In this document: positions 49,937-61,430 of the stretch, piece by piece | Layout of the letters: each line of letters opens with the position of its first letter | How positions within the stretch are numbered: position 1 is the stretch's first letter | Position numbers and translations under genes: made by a program | The notes under the pieces: model-generated | Told to the model about the DNA's origin: nothing | What the model saw: only the letters and a program-made list of their open reading frames with translations | The model's database searches: none | Source of the DNA: Heterohyrax brucei | Lineage: Eukaryota > Chordata > Mammalia > Hyracoidea > Procaviidae | Length of the DNA stretch: 64,000 nucleotides | NCBI GenBank assembly: GCA_028571685.1 | Contig: CM053142.1 | Span: 127,216,796-127,280,795, forward strand | Direction of reading: 5' to 3'

Positions 49937-51724
49937 TACCCATTTGGATGCCTTTTATTTCCCTTTCTTGCCTTATTGCTGTGGCTAGGACTTCCAGTAC
50001 AATACTGAATAAGAATGAAAAGGCATCCTTGTCTGGTTCCCATTCTCAAAAGGAATGCTTTCCGTGTCTCTCTGTTAAGAATAATGTTGGCTGTTGGTTT
50101 TTTGCCCTTAATTATGTTGAGGAACTTCCCTTCTGTTCCTGTTTTGCTGAGTTTTTTTTTTTTTAATAAATCAAAAATGGGTGTTAGATTTTCTCAAATG
50201 CCTTTTCTGCATTGATTGATAAGATCATGTGTTCTTTTCCTTTGTTTTATTTATTTGGTGAATTACATTGATTAATTTTCTAATGTCAAACCATCTTTGC
50301 ATATGTATCCCACTTGATCATGATGCTTTTTTTTTTTTTTTGATGTTGGATTCTTTTGGCTAGGATTTTGTTGAGACTTTTTTGCATATATATTCATGAG
50401 AGATGTTGGTCTGTTATTTTCTTTTTTGTAGTGTTATTGGCTGGCTTTGGTAACAGGACTATGCTTACATCATAGAAGAGGTTTGATGGTATTCCATTAT
50501 TTTCTATGTTCTGGAGCAGTTTGAGTAGAATTGATGTCAGATCTTCTGATTATTTGGTAAAATTCTCCAGTGAAGCTGTCTGGGCCAGGGATTTTATTTG
50601 ATGGCCTCATCCTTTTTTTTTTATTTTGTTATGGGTCTGTTTAAATTTTCTGCCTCAGTTTGAGTTAGTTGAGATAGCTAGGATGATTCTAGAAATTTGT
50701 TCATTTTCTCTAGGTTTTCAAATTTGTGGGAGTACATTTCTTCATAGCATTTGTTATTATCCTTTTTATTTTAGTTGTTTCTATTGTACCATCACCTATC
50801 TCACCTCTTATTTGTGATGCTTACATCTTCTTCTGTTCTTTTGCTATTTTAGCCACTGGTTTGTCAATTTTATTAATCTTTTCGAAGAACCAACTTCTAG
50901 TCTTATCTAGCCTTTCTGTTTTTATCTTTGTGTTTAACGTATGTATTTTGTAGGTAGCTTATTGATGGATCAAATTTTCGTATCCCTTCTGCCATTTTCT
51001 GTCTCTTGACAGGTGCATTTGTTCCATTTACATTCAGTGTATATATCACTAAATATGAAATAATTGCTGTCGTTTGTTTTTTTGTGTGTGGTGACAATTT
51101 CTTTGTTATGTATACTTTTTTGTGCTGAATTCTTTTTGTTTATGGATTTTCTATTTCATTTCCTTTGTTACTGTTGATTCTGTGTTAACTGAGTCTTTCT
51201 GATTTTGATAAGATGGTTTATTAGTTTTCTTTGTGGTTACTCTGAAATTTATCTGTATCTTCCTAAGTTTAAGCCAGTCTGTTCTATCATGATATTACCT
51301 TGACTTCTTCATATGGAAGTTCTGAATTACACCGTTTATTCCTTCTTTTTGTTTTGAAGTTATTGTCTTTTACAGATTGACATAAGATCTGGGTCCGTAT
51401 TTTCAGTCTTGTAGCTTTATTTTATTTTTTAAAATTCTTTATCTGGGTTGGCGTAGTCTTTGGCTCTGCTTTGTTGGTAACATTTTGTTTTACCCAAGCT
51501 ACTCTCAGGATTCTTTGTCTTTTGCTTTGGAAAGTTTGATTATGATGTATATTTGTGATTTTCTTTTGGAGTCTATCCTATTTGGAGTTCACTGAGCTTT
51601 TTGGATGGATATCCTCTCATCTTTCATATTAGGGAAGTTTATTGCCAGCAACCTTTGAAAAATTTCTCTGTGCTTTTTTTTTGTCTCTTCTTGTTCTAGA
51701 ATTTATATTATACATAAATGATTA

Positions 51725-51905
51725 GTGTTGATAAAACCTGTTGCCATTGAGTTGATTCCAACCCAGTGATCTTGTAGGCAGAGTAGAACTGCTCCATAGA
51801 GATTCTAAGGAACATCTGTTGGATGTTTTTTGGTTAGGAGCTGTAACACTTAACTGCCTTTTGGGTAGGAACTGTAACACTTAACTGTAGCCACCAGAAT
51901 TTCCT
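51725..51905 (-). mobile_element. AfroSINE in L1
   Basis: TAAAACCTGTTGCCATTGAG, GCAGAGTAGAACTGCTCC, then TAACACTTAACTG twice (51845, 51878), a local duplication near the reversed head. Confidence 0.88.
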
Positions 51906-53730
51906 TCCTCTTCATAGTGCCTCACATAAGTCTTGAACTTCTTTCATTCTTTTTCCTGATTGTTCTTCTAATGGATTGGTATCAGTGGGTTTGTTCTTTA
52001 TTTCACTGATTCTGTCTTCCATTGATTCAGTTCTGCGTCTTTATCTTTCCATTACTTTAACTGTTTCTGACATCTTAATGTTGATCATTTCTACTTGCTG
52101 TTTATGTATGCTTTCTAATTGTCTATTTATTTTGTTATTTTGTTCTTATTTTGTTTCCCTGAATTCTCCTGGAGATTTGTCTGTATTGTCTTTGCTCTCT
52201 TGGATCAAAGGGCCCCGTATGTAAATCTTTTGAATTTCTCCTCAGGTAGCTCCATTACAATTTTTTTTCGTGGATGTTTCCTGGTTCTTTATTCTGGTCA
52301 CTTGCTGACACCATCTTGTCGTGCTTCTTTAGGTGATTTCACATTGTTGTTTCTGAGGGATTAAGGTATTATTATATTTATTTATTGTTTATTTGTTTGC
52401 TGCTTCTTGATTTTTTTTTATGTTATGCTTTGATGTGTTCGTGCAGGTGGGACAGGTGTGCTACTCTGGTTGCTAGTCTGGCTGCACTGGAGTGCTTGTG
52501 CCCTGCCTCCATGTGGGTGGGAGTAGTGGTAGCATGTGTGACCTGCTCTTGTGGGATGATTGAGGGTGGGTTGGTCAGGTGTTGCCGTCTGTCTGTCATT
52601 GGTGCAGTGGTTAAGGAGTAAACAATGTCACTCTTTGAGTGGGGTGGCAGGTGTGATTGTGGCTTGCTGGAAGGGGTGCAATTGCTGATTTTTACTGAAT
52701 AGGTGGTGAGTCATGAGTGGGTGCACATGTAGTCACCATGCCTCTTGTACAGTGAGGGGGAAGGGAGTGGCAGTGGGCATGTGCGTGGTTGCTATCCTCT
52801 GCTGTGTGAGGGTTGGGGTGGATAAGTGGTAGGTAGGTGCATGTATGGTGTGGAGAGAAGAGAGGGAATAGGAAGCAAGTGTGTTCTCCCACTGCATTTA
52901 CTGGGTAGAAAATGGGGTAAGCAGTTCAGCTTGGTTGGGGAATGCGAGGCATGGGGCAAGCTGCTGGCACCACACTGGCGCAACTGGCTGCCTCTAGGTA
53001 GGGTTGCCAATTGGGAGAGGTAGGGTGAGCAGGCATTGCCATGCCAGAGTGGCTTGGAACTGGTTGGTGGGGTTGTTGGGTGGGTGGGGGATGAAGGTTA
53101 GGGTGGACAGGGAGTGTGGTGGTTGGGTCTGGGTAGTGGGGATCAGGGAGAGCTCATACCTTGATCTGTTGTATTTAGGGCTGCAGTAATGAAAGGCTTG
53201 TGCCTCTAACCATCAGAAGGGTGGTGGTAGGAGGAGCATGTTCCTCCTGTCACTGGCCAAGGGTACCTGGGCTCTTACTGTTGGCTGCAGTCAGCGATTG
53301 GGACCATATTTTCTTTCAAATATGTCTACACAGTTCTGTGTCCTTTTGGGAATTCTGTGAAGTTGCTTCTGTGCGTCTCACCTGGGATTGTCCTTGTCTC
53401 AATATGGCCATAGTGTACTGGGTCAACTGGCTGGGCCCCTCTGCTACTTTTGTTTTTGCTCACAATTTTCAGTCATTTTCTTCTTTCAGTCAGTGTATGA
53501 TCTAGTTCTTCATTCTTTCATTTGGTGCTCAGTGTTCCAGGATTATCTTCTCTATCTGTTTCACTAGGTTTCTTGGGTCTTTCCTGTAGAGAGATGGCAT
53601 GGTATGTTTGATGAAGCTGCCATTTCAGTCGATGCCCAAGACCTACTTTTTATGGACTTATATTTTAGGATTAACTTTAGTAGTACCTCTTGGGAAATAC
53701 AGTAGTTTCTAACTTCAAATTTTACCAATA

Positions 53731-54156
53731 AGCTTCTAAAAAATTCTGTGCTAAGCATTAAAGAGTGGATTGTATTGGTATGTATGCCGTTTTTCCCCCC
53801 CTACTCAGTGATGTTGACTTTCCTAAGACTTGTGGGAAAGCAGCCCTTTAAGTCCAAAATCCACTATACTGTGGTCCCTTGCCAGTGATTTTAAGCAACA
53901 AATTTATATTTAGTTCCTTTCAAACATTTATTCTTTTAATTTTAGTCCAAGCTGACACAGTAGTCTAGTTTCAGGTGACATTCTTTAGGGCTCTTATGTG
54001 AATGTGTGTATGTATGTATACACATACATATGTGTGTGCGTGTGTGTGTATATGTATACACATATATAGGTAAGTCAACATCACTGAGTAGAGGAAAAAA
54101 GGCATACATAGCAATATAATCCACTCTAATGTTTAGCACAGTATTTTTTAGAAGCT
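53731..54156. repeat. Inverted repeat, arms of about 90 bp, 250-bp spacer
   Basis: The left arm 53731-53822 starts AGCTTCTAAAAAATTCTGTG and ends CTCAGTGATGTTGACTT. The right arm 54070-54156 is its reverse complement with about 90% identity (AAGTCAACATCACTGAG at 54072, TTTTTTAGAAGCT at its end). The spacer contains a TG/TA microsatellite at 54000-54068. No open reading frame and no obvious flanking duplication. Confidence 0.88.
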
Positions 54157-54559
54157 CGCTGGAATACATATATATGTAATGTATACATATATATGTACAA
54201 TATTAAATAAGAAGTTCTTTGCCATTTAGAATTTTGTCATACTGTGTAACCTGCCTGACTACCACAATTGCAAGCATACAACATCATTTAAGTTTTGTGT
54301 GAGTACGGGATGTTTTTGGTTTTAAAGGTGCTTTTTCCAGTATCTTAACTAAAATGTTACCCCACTGGGTCAGAAGTCATTAGTTTTATTAAAATCAGGT
54401 AATAAGAATATTCAAAGAATATTGTGACAGTAGGATTCATAGTTTTTTTTCTGGTACATTTGCCATTTATTAATTGAAATTAAAATTTTAACCATTAAAA
54501 AAGTAACTTTAGGAAATAATGCTTTTTGACTGTATTCTAATTTAGTCACAATCCCTATG

Positions 54560-54710
54560 ATTTTATTCTCACCTATATTGTGTGTTATATTTAGAGAGTT
54601 GGGTGATGATTTGGGTTCAGACATTTAGCTTCCTTCTCTGTAAAATGACAGAATTGGGCACTGTCTCCATGTACCTTCTAACTCTAGGATTTCATAATAT
54701 TGTTTATATT
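54560..54710 (+). mobile_element. MIR-group SINE fragment
   Basis: TTAGCTTCCTTCTCTGTAAA, ATGACAGAATTGGGCACTG, CTTCTAACTCTAGGATTTC: the 3' half of a MIR3-like element. Confidence 0.65.
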
Positions 54711-54779
54711 TATGTAATTCTGCCACTCGGTACATCCAGTTCAAACTTCTCTTGGTCAAACTCTGACTTGCTGTGCATG

Positions 54780-55020
54780 TTAAACTGGTGTACTTGTAGT
54801 CAGAACCAGGACTTTGAACCAGTTCCTTCAGGTTTGGAATCAGCTTAACATTGCTAACAAGTTTCCCGTTGAGAATTTGCATTTGCAGCCCAGATATATT
54901 AGATCAGAACCTACATTTTAACAAGATCCCCAGGTGATTCTTATGTATAACTTCTAGAAAACTTGTTAGAAATGCAAATTCTCAACAGTTTTGAACCTGG
55001 ACTCACCAGTTTGAAGCCTT
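54780..55020 (-). mobile_element. MER5-like hAT fragments
   Basis: Stretches such as TTTTAACAAGATCCCCAGG and GTTAGAAATGCAAATTCTCA, with the inverted partner GTTGAGAATTTGCATTTG, recall MER5-group nonautonomous hAT elements. Boundaries are unclear and two copies may overlap. Confidence 0.5.
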
Positions 55021-55669
55021 GGTCAGAACAGATGGGTGTGGATCTAGCTTTGGAGAACCTATCTGCCTCAGGACCATCTTGATACCCATCTCAGGCACTC
55101 AGACATACACCCTGGACGAGTTCCATGTTATTAAGCTTCTGTTACCTTCTCTTCTAATAGTAGAAGTGCCAGTTACACCGTAGGATAAGTACCTAACTAC
55201 TCAATGGGGACTGTTAAATCCAGGCTTAAAGATAGTTTGGTATTCTGGCTCAGGCACAGCTAAGGATACTCCTGGAGAACAACCTCATGTGGTCAGAAGG
55301 CCTGTTACTAGCTACTGGGGTCACTACAGGAAAATGCACCATACGTGTTATCCACTTGTGAACACACATGAGAAGGACTGAATTGGACCTAGTTAGGTTT
55401 ATTCAGAATTCAGTTGACTTTGAAAAGGAAGGTAATCAGATGTTATTTCAAGGCTTTACCTTGAATGTTCTTATATTTTCTCCTTCCTGGGTGTGATGGG
55501 CTGTCCTTATGAAGTGCTCAACATGATCCTTGTTCATATATTTGGCTCTAAACTAACAGCACACTGAAGTCATATTTATGGCATTTGAAGAATACAAATA
55601 AAGAGAGAAGAACATACAGAAAAGGTATACCAACAGTGAATCAACCAGTTGACATTATGGTGATGCCTT
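55021..55669. other. MSRB3 intron, nothing recognised
   Basis: No exon, RNA gene or named repeat seen. Confidence 0.4.
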
Positions 55670-56345
55670 GGATTGAATTGTGTACTCCCAAGATACCTGT
55701 CAACTTGGCTAGGCCGTGATTCCTAGTATTGTGTTATTATCTACCATTTTGTAATCTGTTGTGATTTTCCTATGTATTATAAATCCTACCTCTGTGATAT
55801 TAATGAGTCAGGATTAGAAGCAGTTATGTTAATGGACAGAACTTAATTAACAAGATTAGGTTGTGTTTTGAATCAGTCTCTTTTGAACCCACTGCCATCC
55901 AGTCAGTCTCATAGCATCTCTAGAGGTTAGAGTAGAACTGCTCCGTAGAGATTCCAAGGAACACCTGGAGGATTTGAACTGCCAACCTTTTGGTTAGCAG
56001 ATGTAGCACTTAACTCACTATGCCACCAGGGTTTCTTCTTTTGAAGTATTAAAAGAGAGAAATGATCAGAGAGGCTGAAGATAACCATGCCACCAAGAAA
56101 TAAGACCCTGGAGGATAGCGTGTCCTTTGGACTTGGTGTTCCTGTGCTGCAAATATCCTCAACCAGAGAAAACTGGTGACAGGGACCTTCCTGCAGAGCC
56201 AAGAGAGAAAGAAAGCCTTCCCCTGGAGCTGGCACTGTGAATTTGGGTTCTAGCCTCCTAGACTGTTAGAGAATAAATTTCTCGTTGTTAAAACCTTCTA
56301 CTCGTGGTATTTTTGTTATAGGGTCACTAGATGACTGAAACAGAT
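55670..56345 (+). mobile_element. Old ERVL-MaLR-type LTR with an AfroSINE insertion
   Basis: A fossil LTR starting GGATTGAATTGTGTACTCCC and ending TCACTAGATGACTGAAAC. The poly(A)-signal region is GAGAATAAATTTC (about 56269). An AfroSINE at 55887-56036 interrupts it. No internal region. Confidence 0.78.
55878..56045 (-). mobile_element. AfroSINE with 9-bp duplication inside the LTR
   Basis: TCTTTTGAA at 55878-55886 and 56037-56045. The body reads CCCACTGCCATCCAGTCAGT, AGAGTAGAACTGCTCCGTAG, and the reversed head TATGCCACCAGGGTTTC. Confidence 0.93.
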
Positions 56346-56850
56346 AGAGTTGGTGTCATGGATTGAATATGTTCCCTAAAAAATCTGTAACAGTTTGGCT
56401 GTGCTATATTCCTGGTATTGTGTGATGTTCCTCCATGTTGGAATTCCAGCCTCTATGATGTTAATGAGGATAGATGGGCGGCAGTTGTGTTGGTAGTGCA
56501 AGATTCAATGTGTGAGTTTGTTTTGTGCGTTGAGGTGGTCTCCTGAGCTGTAAAATGAATAATCTGGCAGTGAGGACTGGGAAGCTCACACGATCGAGAA
56601 AGCAGCCCTGGAAGAAAAGGGAGTCCTTCAGACGTGAGGTGTCTGGACCAAAATGCTCCCTAAACAAAGACTGATGCAACACAAGGACTTTCCTCCAGAG
56701 CCAACATGGGGGAAAGCTTTCCCCTGGAGTGGATGTCCTGAATTTGGATTTGTAGCCTACAAGACTGTGTAAGAATAAACTTTCCTTTGTTAAAGCCATC
56801 CACTTTGTGGTGTTTCTGTTAAGAGCAGCACTAGATGACTAAATTAGTTG
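56346..56850 (+). mobile_element. Second old MaLR-type LTR, different subtype, adjacent
   Basis: A fossil LTR starting TGTCATGGATTGAATATG and ending GCAGCACTAGATGACTAAA, abutting the previous LTR. The segment at 56498-56554 (GAGGTGGTCTCCTGAGCTG) recurs within the AfroSINE at 57345-57595. Confidence 0.75.
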
Positions 56851-56904
56851 GCTTATTACTCAGTTAAGTTCTGTTGGAAGTAACTGAAAGGAACTTGAAC
56901 TAGC

Positions 56905-57000
56905 TTTAATTAAAAGGAAGGAAAGGAGAGGGAAGAAGAGAAAGAAGACAGAAGATAGAAGGAGGGAAGAAGGAATAAGGAATGAAGGAAGGAAAGAATT
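56905..57000. repeat. Polypurine (GGAA-rich) tract
   Basis: About 95 bases almost entirely A and G on the plus strand, built of GGAAGG, GGGAAG and GAAGGA steps. No poly-A at the border. Confidence 0.85.
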
Positions 57001-57344
57001 TATTGGAAGCCATAATGCAGACAGACCTTGTTAGGGCCTGGGACCAGGTATTGGAAAACCTGGAATTTTCTCCCTCTCTAGTCTCTAGCCTTTTTTTGTA
57101 TGTGTTTTTCAGTATCCTCTCTTTGCTGACTTTTATCCCCCCTGTTTTTTTTGTGTTCAGATTGAATGTGGCTGCTCAGCAGCTCTTAAAGCATTTTTCT
57201 GTCCCTCAGTTCCAGGCCCAGAGGGGGCAAACCTAAATAATTGAGCCTTGATCCTAAAATCGTGAAAGAACCTGACAGATACATAGTTAATCTGTATTTA
57301 CCCTAAAGTCTCTTCTAATTCTGGAGTTCTGTGCAGTCAGTAGG
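57001..57344. other. MSRB3 intron, nothing recognised
   Basis: No exon or named repeat seen. Confidence 0.4.
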
Positions 57345-57595
57345 AAACCCTGGTGGGATAATGGTTAAGTGCTATATCTGCTAAACAGGATGTCTGCAGT
57401 TTGAATCTGCAAGATTGAATGTGTGGGTTTGTTTTGTGCCTTGAGGTGGTCTCCTGAGCTGTAAACAGCTAAACAGGATGTTGGCAGTTTGAATGTGCGA
57501 GGCGCTCCTTGGAAACTCTATGGGGCAGTTCTACTCTGTCCTGTAGGGTGACCATGAGTTGGAATCGACTTGATGCCACTGGATTTGGTTTGGTT
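57345..57595 (+). mobile_element. AfroSINE containing an LTR-derived insert and internal duplication
   Basis: Head GGAAACCCTGGTGGGATAAT. The unit GCTAAACAGGATGT...TTTGAAT.TGC is present twice (57380-57410 and 57468-57498), separated by 57 bp (57409-57465) that match the LTR at 56498-56554 with three mismatches. It then continues normally: CTCCTTGGAAACTCTATGGG, TACTCTGTCCTGTAGGG, GACTTGATGCCACTGG and GGTTTGG. Confidence 0.9.
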
Positions 57596-58639
57596 TTGTC
57601 TCTATGTAGTATGTAATGTAATCATTTAGATATTTTCATTTTCAATTTTTACATTTTATGGGGTTTTTAGTCTTTAAAATGTATAATTTGTTCTGGATTT
57701 CAGTGTGTGTGTGAGAGTATGCACCTTCATTGTGAGCCTAGGATATTAAATAGTTCATTCATGCTGCTTTAGGAATGCTGAAGTAGAGGCCTATGGGGAG
57801 TAAACTGAATGTAGCACCAGTTCAGCTGATTCATCCTTGCAGATAATAATTTGCATATTTTCTGGACTTTACTGAATTAAAATGCTGAACTTGAAAAAAA
57901 CAGCTTTTAAGTGTAAGTCCATTAAAACTAGTTAAGCAGCAGGCAATCAAAATAGTAATAGTTTGGGAACCAAGAGTTACTACATGTTTAGCATTCTCTG
58001 CCTCTACCATCAGTTTGGTTGCCTGCTACCTGAATATTCTGCCTTATACCCTGTAGCAGTCCTTAGTTAGGACTTTGGCCAGGTGGTATTTTGTGGAGCC
58101 TTCCCAGTCTCTTAGAATTAGTCATTCCTGGTCTTCTAATGCATGGATTGAAGGGTGATTTTTCCGTTATAGTTCAGTCCATACACTTTCACCTCTGTCA
58201 CTGGAATAAAAGTTCTATTAGCTTATTGAATCACTTCAAGAATTTTCATAGACTGTTAGCATCATTGTCCCAGATATAAATATCCTTACTTTTGAAAACA
58301 TTCTGAAATATTTAAGTTTTATGGCAGCCCACTTACCTCTGCTGCCTCCTTTGACAGTCGAAGTAAGTTACACTGCTCTTCTTTCTTAGGCTTTGATTAT
58401 TTTGTAGACTTTGCAGACTTTTTCATGAATATTCCTGGTTCTCTGTGTGAGGATCAAATATACAGAGTAATAAAGTGTTTTCCTGTAGACTGAGGTAACA
58501 GGAATAGCAACCTGATGTGGAAGGGAATCCACTTTTGTTGAGCACTCACTATTCACTGAATATAGAGGGGACATGCATAGTACAGAAATGCAGGGGCATA
58601 GTGGGAAGGTGAAGTATAAAGATGGAAAGTTAGGTTTGA
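57596..58639. other. MSRB3 intron, nothing recognised
   Basis: No exon, RNA gene or named repeat seen in about 1 kb. Confidence 0.4.
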
Positions 58640-59960
58640 CTTGAAACATGGAATGCTTCTGATACGAGGCTAGGGAATTTGGGCTGGATTAGTAAGCTTT
58701 GAGAAGCCACTGACATTTTTTGGTCCTTGAAATATCAGAATTCAAGTGTAGGACATATTATCTGTTTAGAGGATGAATTTAATTGGAGAAAAAACGTTAG
58801 ACCAATAAGAAAGTGTTGTTTAAGAGTTTTAAGAAAAAGAAATCTGAGCTAGAGTAGTGGCATGGGGTTGGAAAGGTTTTACTAAAGTAGATAGGGCAGA
58901 AATAAACAATTACTGAAATATGGGGAAAGAGGTGAGTTAATGATGACTGTAGGAAGTCAAGCTTGGGAGAATGAGGAAATAAAAATTTGGAGCAGGTGTT
59001 ACAGACTGAATTGTGTGCCCCCCCCCAAGAATGTGTATCACATTAGCAAGACTGTAATTCCCGGTATTATGTGGCTGTCTATTATTTTGTAATCTGATGT
59101 GATTATTCTGTGTTCTAAATCCTAACCTCTGTAATGTTAGTGAGGCAGGATTAGAGGTAGTTGTATTAATGAGGCTGTCATGGATTGAATTGTGTCCCCC
59201 TGAAAATAAGTATAGTAATTTGCTTGGGCCAGGATTCCCAATATTTTATGATTGTCCTCCATTTTGTGATTTTCCTGTGCTGAATGTTAAAGGATTAGGG
59301 TGGGACTGTAAATCCCTTCATAGGATCACCTCACTGCTCCAAAGGAATGAATGTTTCCCTGGATTATGGCTTGCACTACCCTTGGTGGTTTCATCCCACA
59401 AGAGGTAAAAGGAAAGGGAAGCAAGCAGAGAGTTGGGAACTTTGCACCATCAAGAAAGCAGCAATGGGAGAAGAGCATGTCCTTCAGACATGAGATTCCT
59501 GTGCCAAGATGCTCCCTGAACAAAGATTGATGCAATACCAGACTTTCCTCTAGAGCCAACAAGGAGGAAAGCCTTCCTCTGGAGCGGATGTGCTGAATTT
59601 GGACTTGTAGTCAAAAAGATCTTCCTCCAGAACCAGTAGAGAGAGAAAGCTTGCCTTGGGAGCTGGTGCCCTTAGTTTAGACATCTGGTCTGCTACATGG
59701 TCAGAGAAGAAATTTCTCTTTGTTAAAGCTATCAACTTGTGGTATTTCTGTTATAGCAGTACTAGATAATAAGACATCAGGTTAGTGGGTATGGGTGAAA
59801 AAGTTTTGTCTTAGAGGTACAAGTTTGAGGTGTTGATAGAACATTGATGTGGAGGTGTTCAGTAGATTTAGAAATGTGAAACTAATTTAGAACAGGGATG
59901 GAGATAAAACATGTGAAGAAGGAAAGCAAAAGTAAAGGCTAAATGAAGCTTGGGGGGAGA
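58640..59960 (-). mobile_element. Old L2 (minus), interrupted by LTR sequence
   Basis: Both flanks of the LTR block (58640-59000 and 59776-59960) resemble the reverse complement of L2: ACAAGTTTGAGGTGTTGATA and ATTGATGTGGAGGTGTTCAG at 59820-59865 echo the usual order of that LINE. Similarity is low. Confidence 0.5.
59003..59775 (+). mobile_element. Composite of two old MaLR-type LTRs
   Basis: A fossil LTR (CAGACTGAATTGTGTGCCCC at 59009) is joined at 59176 to a second LTR of another subtype (TGTCATGGATTGAATTGTG), whose sequence gives way near 59615 to the 3' part of the first subtype, ending GCAGTACTAGATAATAAG. This looks like one LTR inserted into another or a recombinant. No internal region is present. 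Confidence 0.7.
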
Positions 59961-60149
59961 AGAGCATTTGTTGGTTGGAGAAAGAAGAAATGCAGAAGAA
60001 AAGCATCATAAAGGAAATAAAATTTGATCTGGCTTTGAAAAATGTCACATCAGTGTATGACATTCTGTCTGTGAGCTTTCCTAGTTGAGGGACCATCACA
60101 TTTGCTAACATTTATTTGGGAAACTTTAAACAAAGAATACTGCAGACAA

Positions 60150-60370
60150 AGTAACCTTTCTAAACTGCAGAATTGTTGCTGCTACTCCCTTGCTTAACCT
60201 CCCTCTGTGGCTTTTCATCTTTCTTAAGATGGAGGACTAACTCCTTAAATGTCTTGTAGAAGATCTTGATCATCAAGACTTGTTTTCATCTGTACTCTGG
60301 GTTTCCTGCAAGATGACCTTGCACACATGCTCTCTCACTCTCTTCCACCTTCTTCCCTTCACGTCCCCCA
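60150..60370 (+). mobile_element. L2 fragment
   Basis: TGCTGCTACTCCCTTGCTTA, CTCTGTGGCTTTTCATC, GGAGGACTAACTCCTTAAAT, CTCTCTCACTCTCTTCCACC: the recognisable order of the L2 3' region. Confidence 0.62.
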
Positions 60371-61016
60371 GGAATGAACAGAATGTGAAGAAGATGTGAT
60401 TTCCACCAGACTGAGTTCTCTTTGATGTTTTATTTTTCATTCCTTCTTATGGGCACATTTTATGCCATGGTTAGATTCTTATTCATAAAATAATTATTGA
60501 CAATTTCCTAATCTATAGTAAGGAGAATGATTTGTAATAAGTCATCTACCTCCCTTTTTCTTTACAGAATGCCTTGCTGCCTTTATTTCTTCAAGTGTCA
60601 TCCACAAGTTTTCTGTATACTTGAGGCTATTACCTTGTCTGACTACATATGACTTCTGACACTTGGCCATGGTATCAGCATTGTTACATGACATTTGTGT
60701 GATTGGGTTAACTGACTACTCCTCATGTAACTTTATGACCTATAAATTGTGATGGTAAGGCAACTTCAGGACCATTTTCTGGTATCTGGCTTCCTGAAGG
60801 AAAGCTGGATGAATTTACTTGATGATAGGGTTTTATTTAATCAGATATACAGTTTTGTAAATGCAAAGATGAGTATAGGTGAAACTGAAGGAATGCTGGT
60901 ATAGGAAGTGCATTCTTAGGGCCCAGCTTCAGAACCAGCAGGTATGTCCTCATTCCAAGTTTCTAAATATAGTACATTGTTCATAATAATCATTTAAAAT
61001 GACATTGATGTAGAAT
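60371..61016. other. MSRB3 intron, nothing recognised
   Basis: No exon or named repeat seen. Confidence 0.4.
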
Positions 61017-61239
61017 ACAGTATTAAGAAGGAGCCTAGTGGTTTGGTGGTTGTAGCACTTGACTGCTAACTAAAAGGCTGATGGTTTGAATGTACCAGCT
61101 GCTCCGTGGGAGAAAGATGTGGCAGTCTGCTTCTATAAAGATTACAGCCTTGGAAATCCTATGGGGCATTTCTACTCTGTCCTGCAGAGTTGTTGTGAGT
61201 CAGAATCGACTTGACAGCAATGCGTGTACAGTATTAAGA
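61017..61239 (+). mobile_element. AfroSINE, long subtype, 12-bp duplication
   Basis: ACAGTATTAAGA at 61017-61028 and 61228-61239. Body: AGGAGCCTAGTGGTTTGGTG, GAGAAAGATGTGGCAGTCTG, TACTCTGTCCTGCAGAG, GAATCGACTTGACAGCAATG. The usual GGTTT end is missing. Confidence 0.94.
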
Positions 61240-61430
61240 CTAATTTTTTTCCTCTTGCAATAAGAGAACTCTCCCTATGCTAGTATTTGTAATTTTGACA
61301 GCTGTTGGCTAAGAAAAGACATAATAACACAAAACCACTATAAAACTTTGAAATGAGGTTTAAAAAAATTCTCATATGCTTGGAAAATAGAAGGATGTGA
61401 AAAATTTATGGTTTATAGAGTTTATAACAA

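Larger units (their letters stand above)
46110..53659 (-). mobile_element. Near full-length L1 LINE, older, with nested insertions
   Basis: A minus-strand L1 with an imperfect duplication, CCTACTTTTTTATTGAACTT at 46110 and CCTACTTTTTATGGACTT at 53642. The 3' UTR is at about 46130-47640. ORF2 remnants: MNRYFIKEDIQAATKYL (48220-48270), NKCCWHCVKTGTL (about 48060), and a decayed HDQVG site near 50305. A G/T-rich 5' UTR lies at about 52380-53400. Inside it are an AfroSINE plus RTE tail (47222-47605), a MaLR-type LTR (49403-49936) and another AfroSINE (51725-51905). It is more diverged than the L1s at 23361 and 34635. Confidence 0.88.

Noticed and set aside
55670-56850. Paired LTRs as the ends of a provirus
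   Set aside because: The two LTRs are different subtypes and touch each other, with no internal retroviral region between them; they are treated as separate solo fossils.
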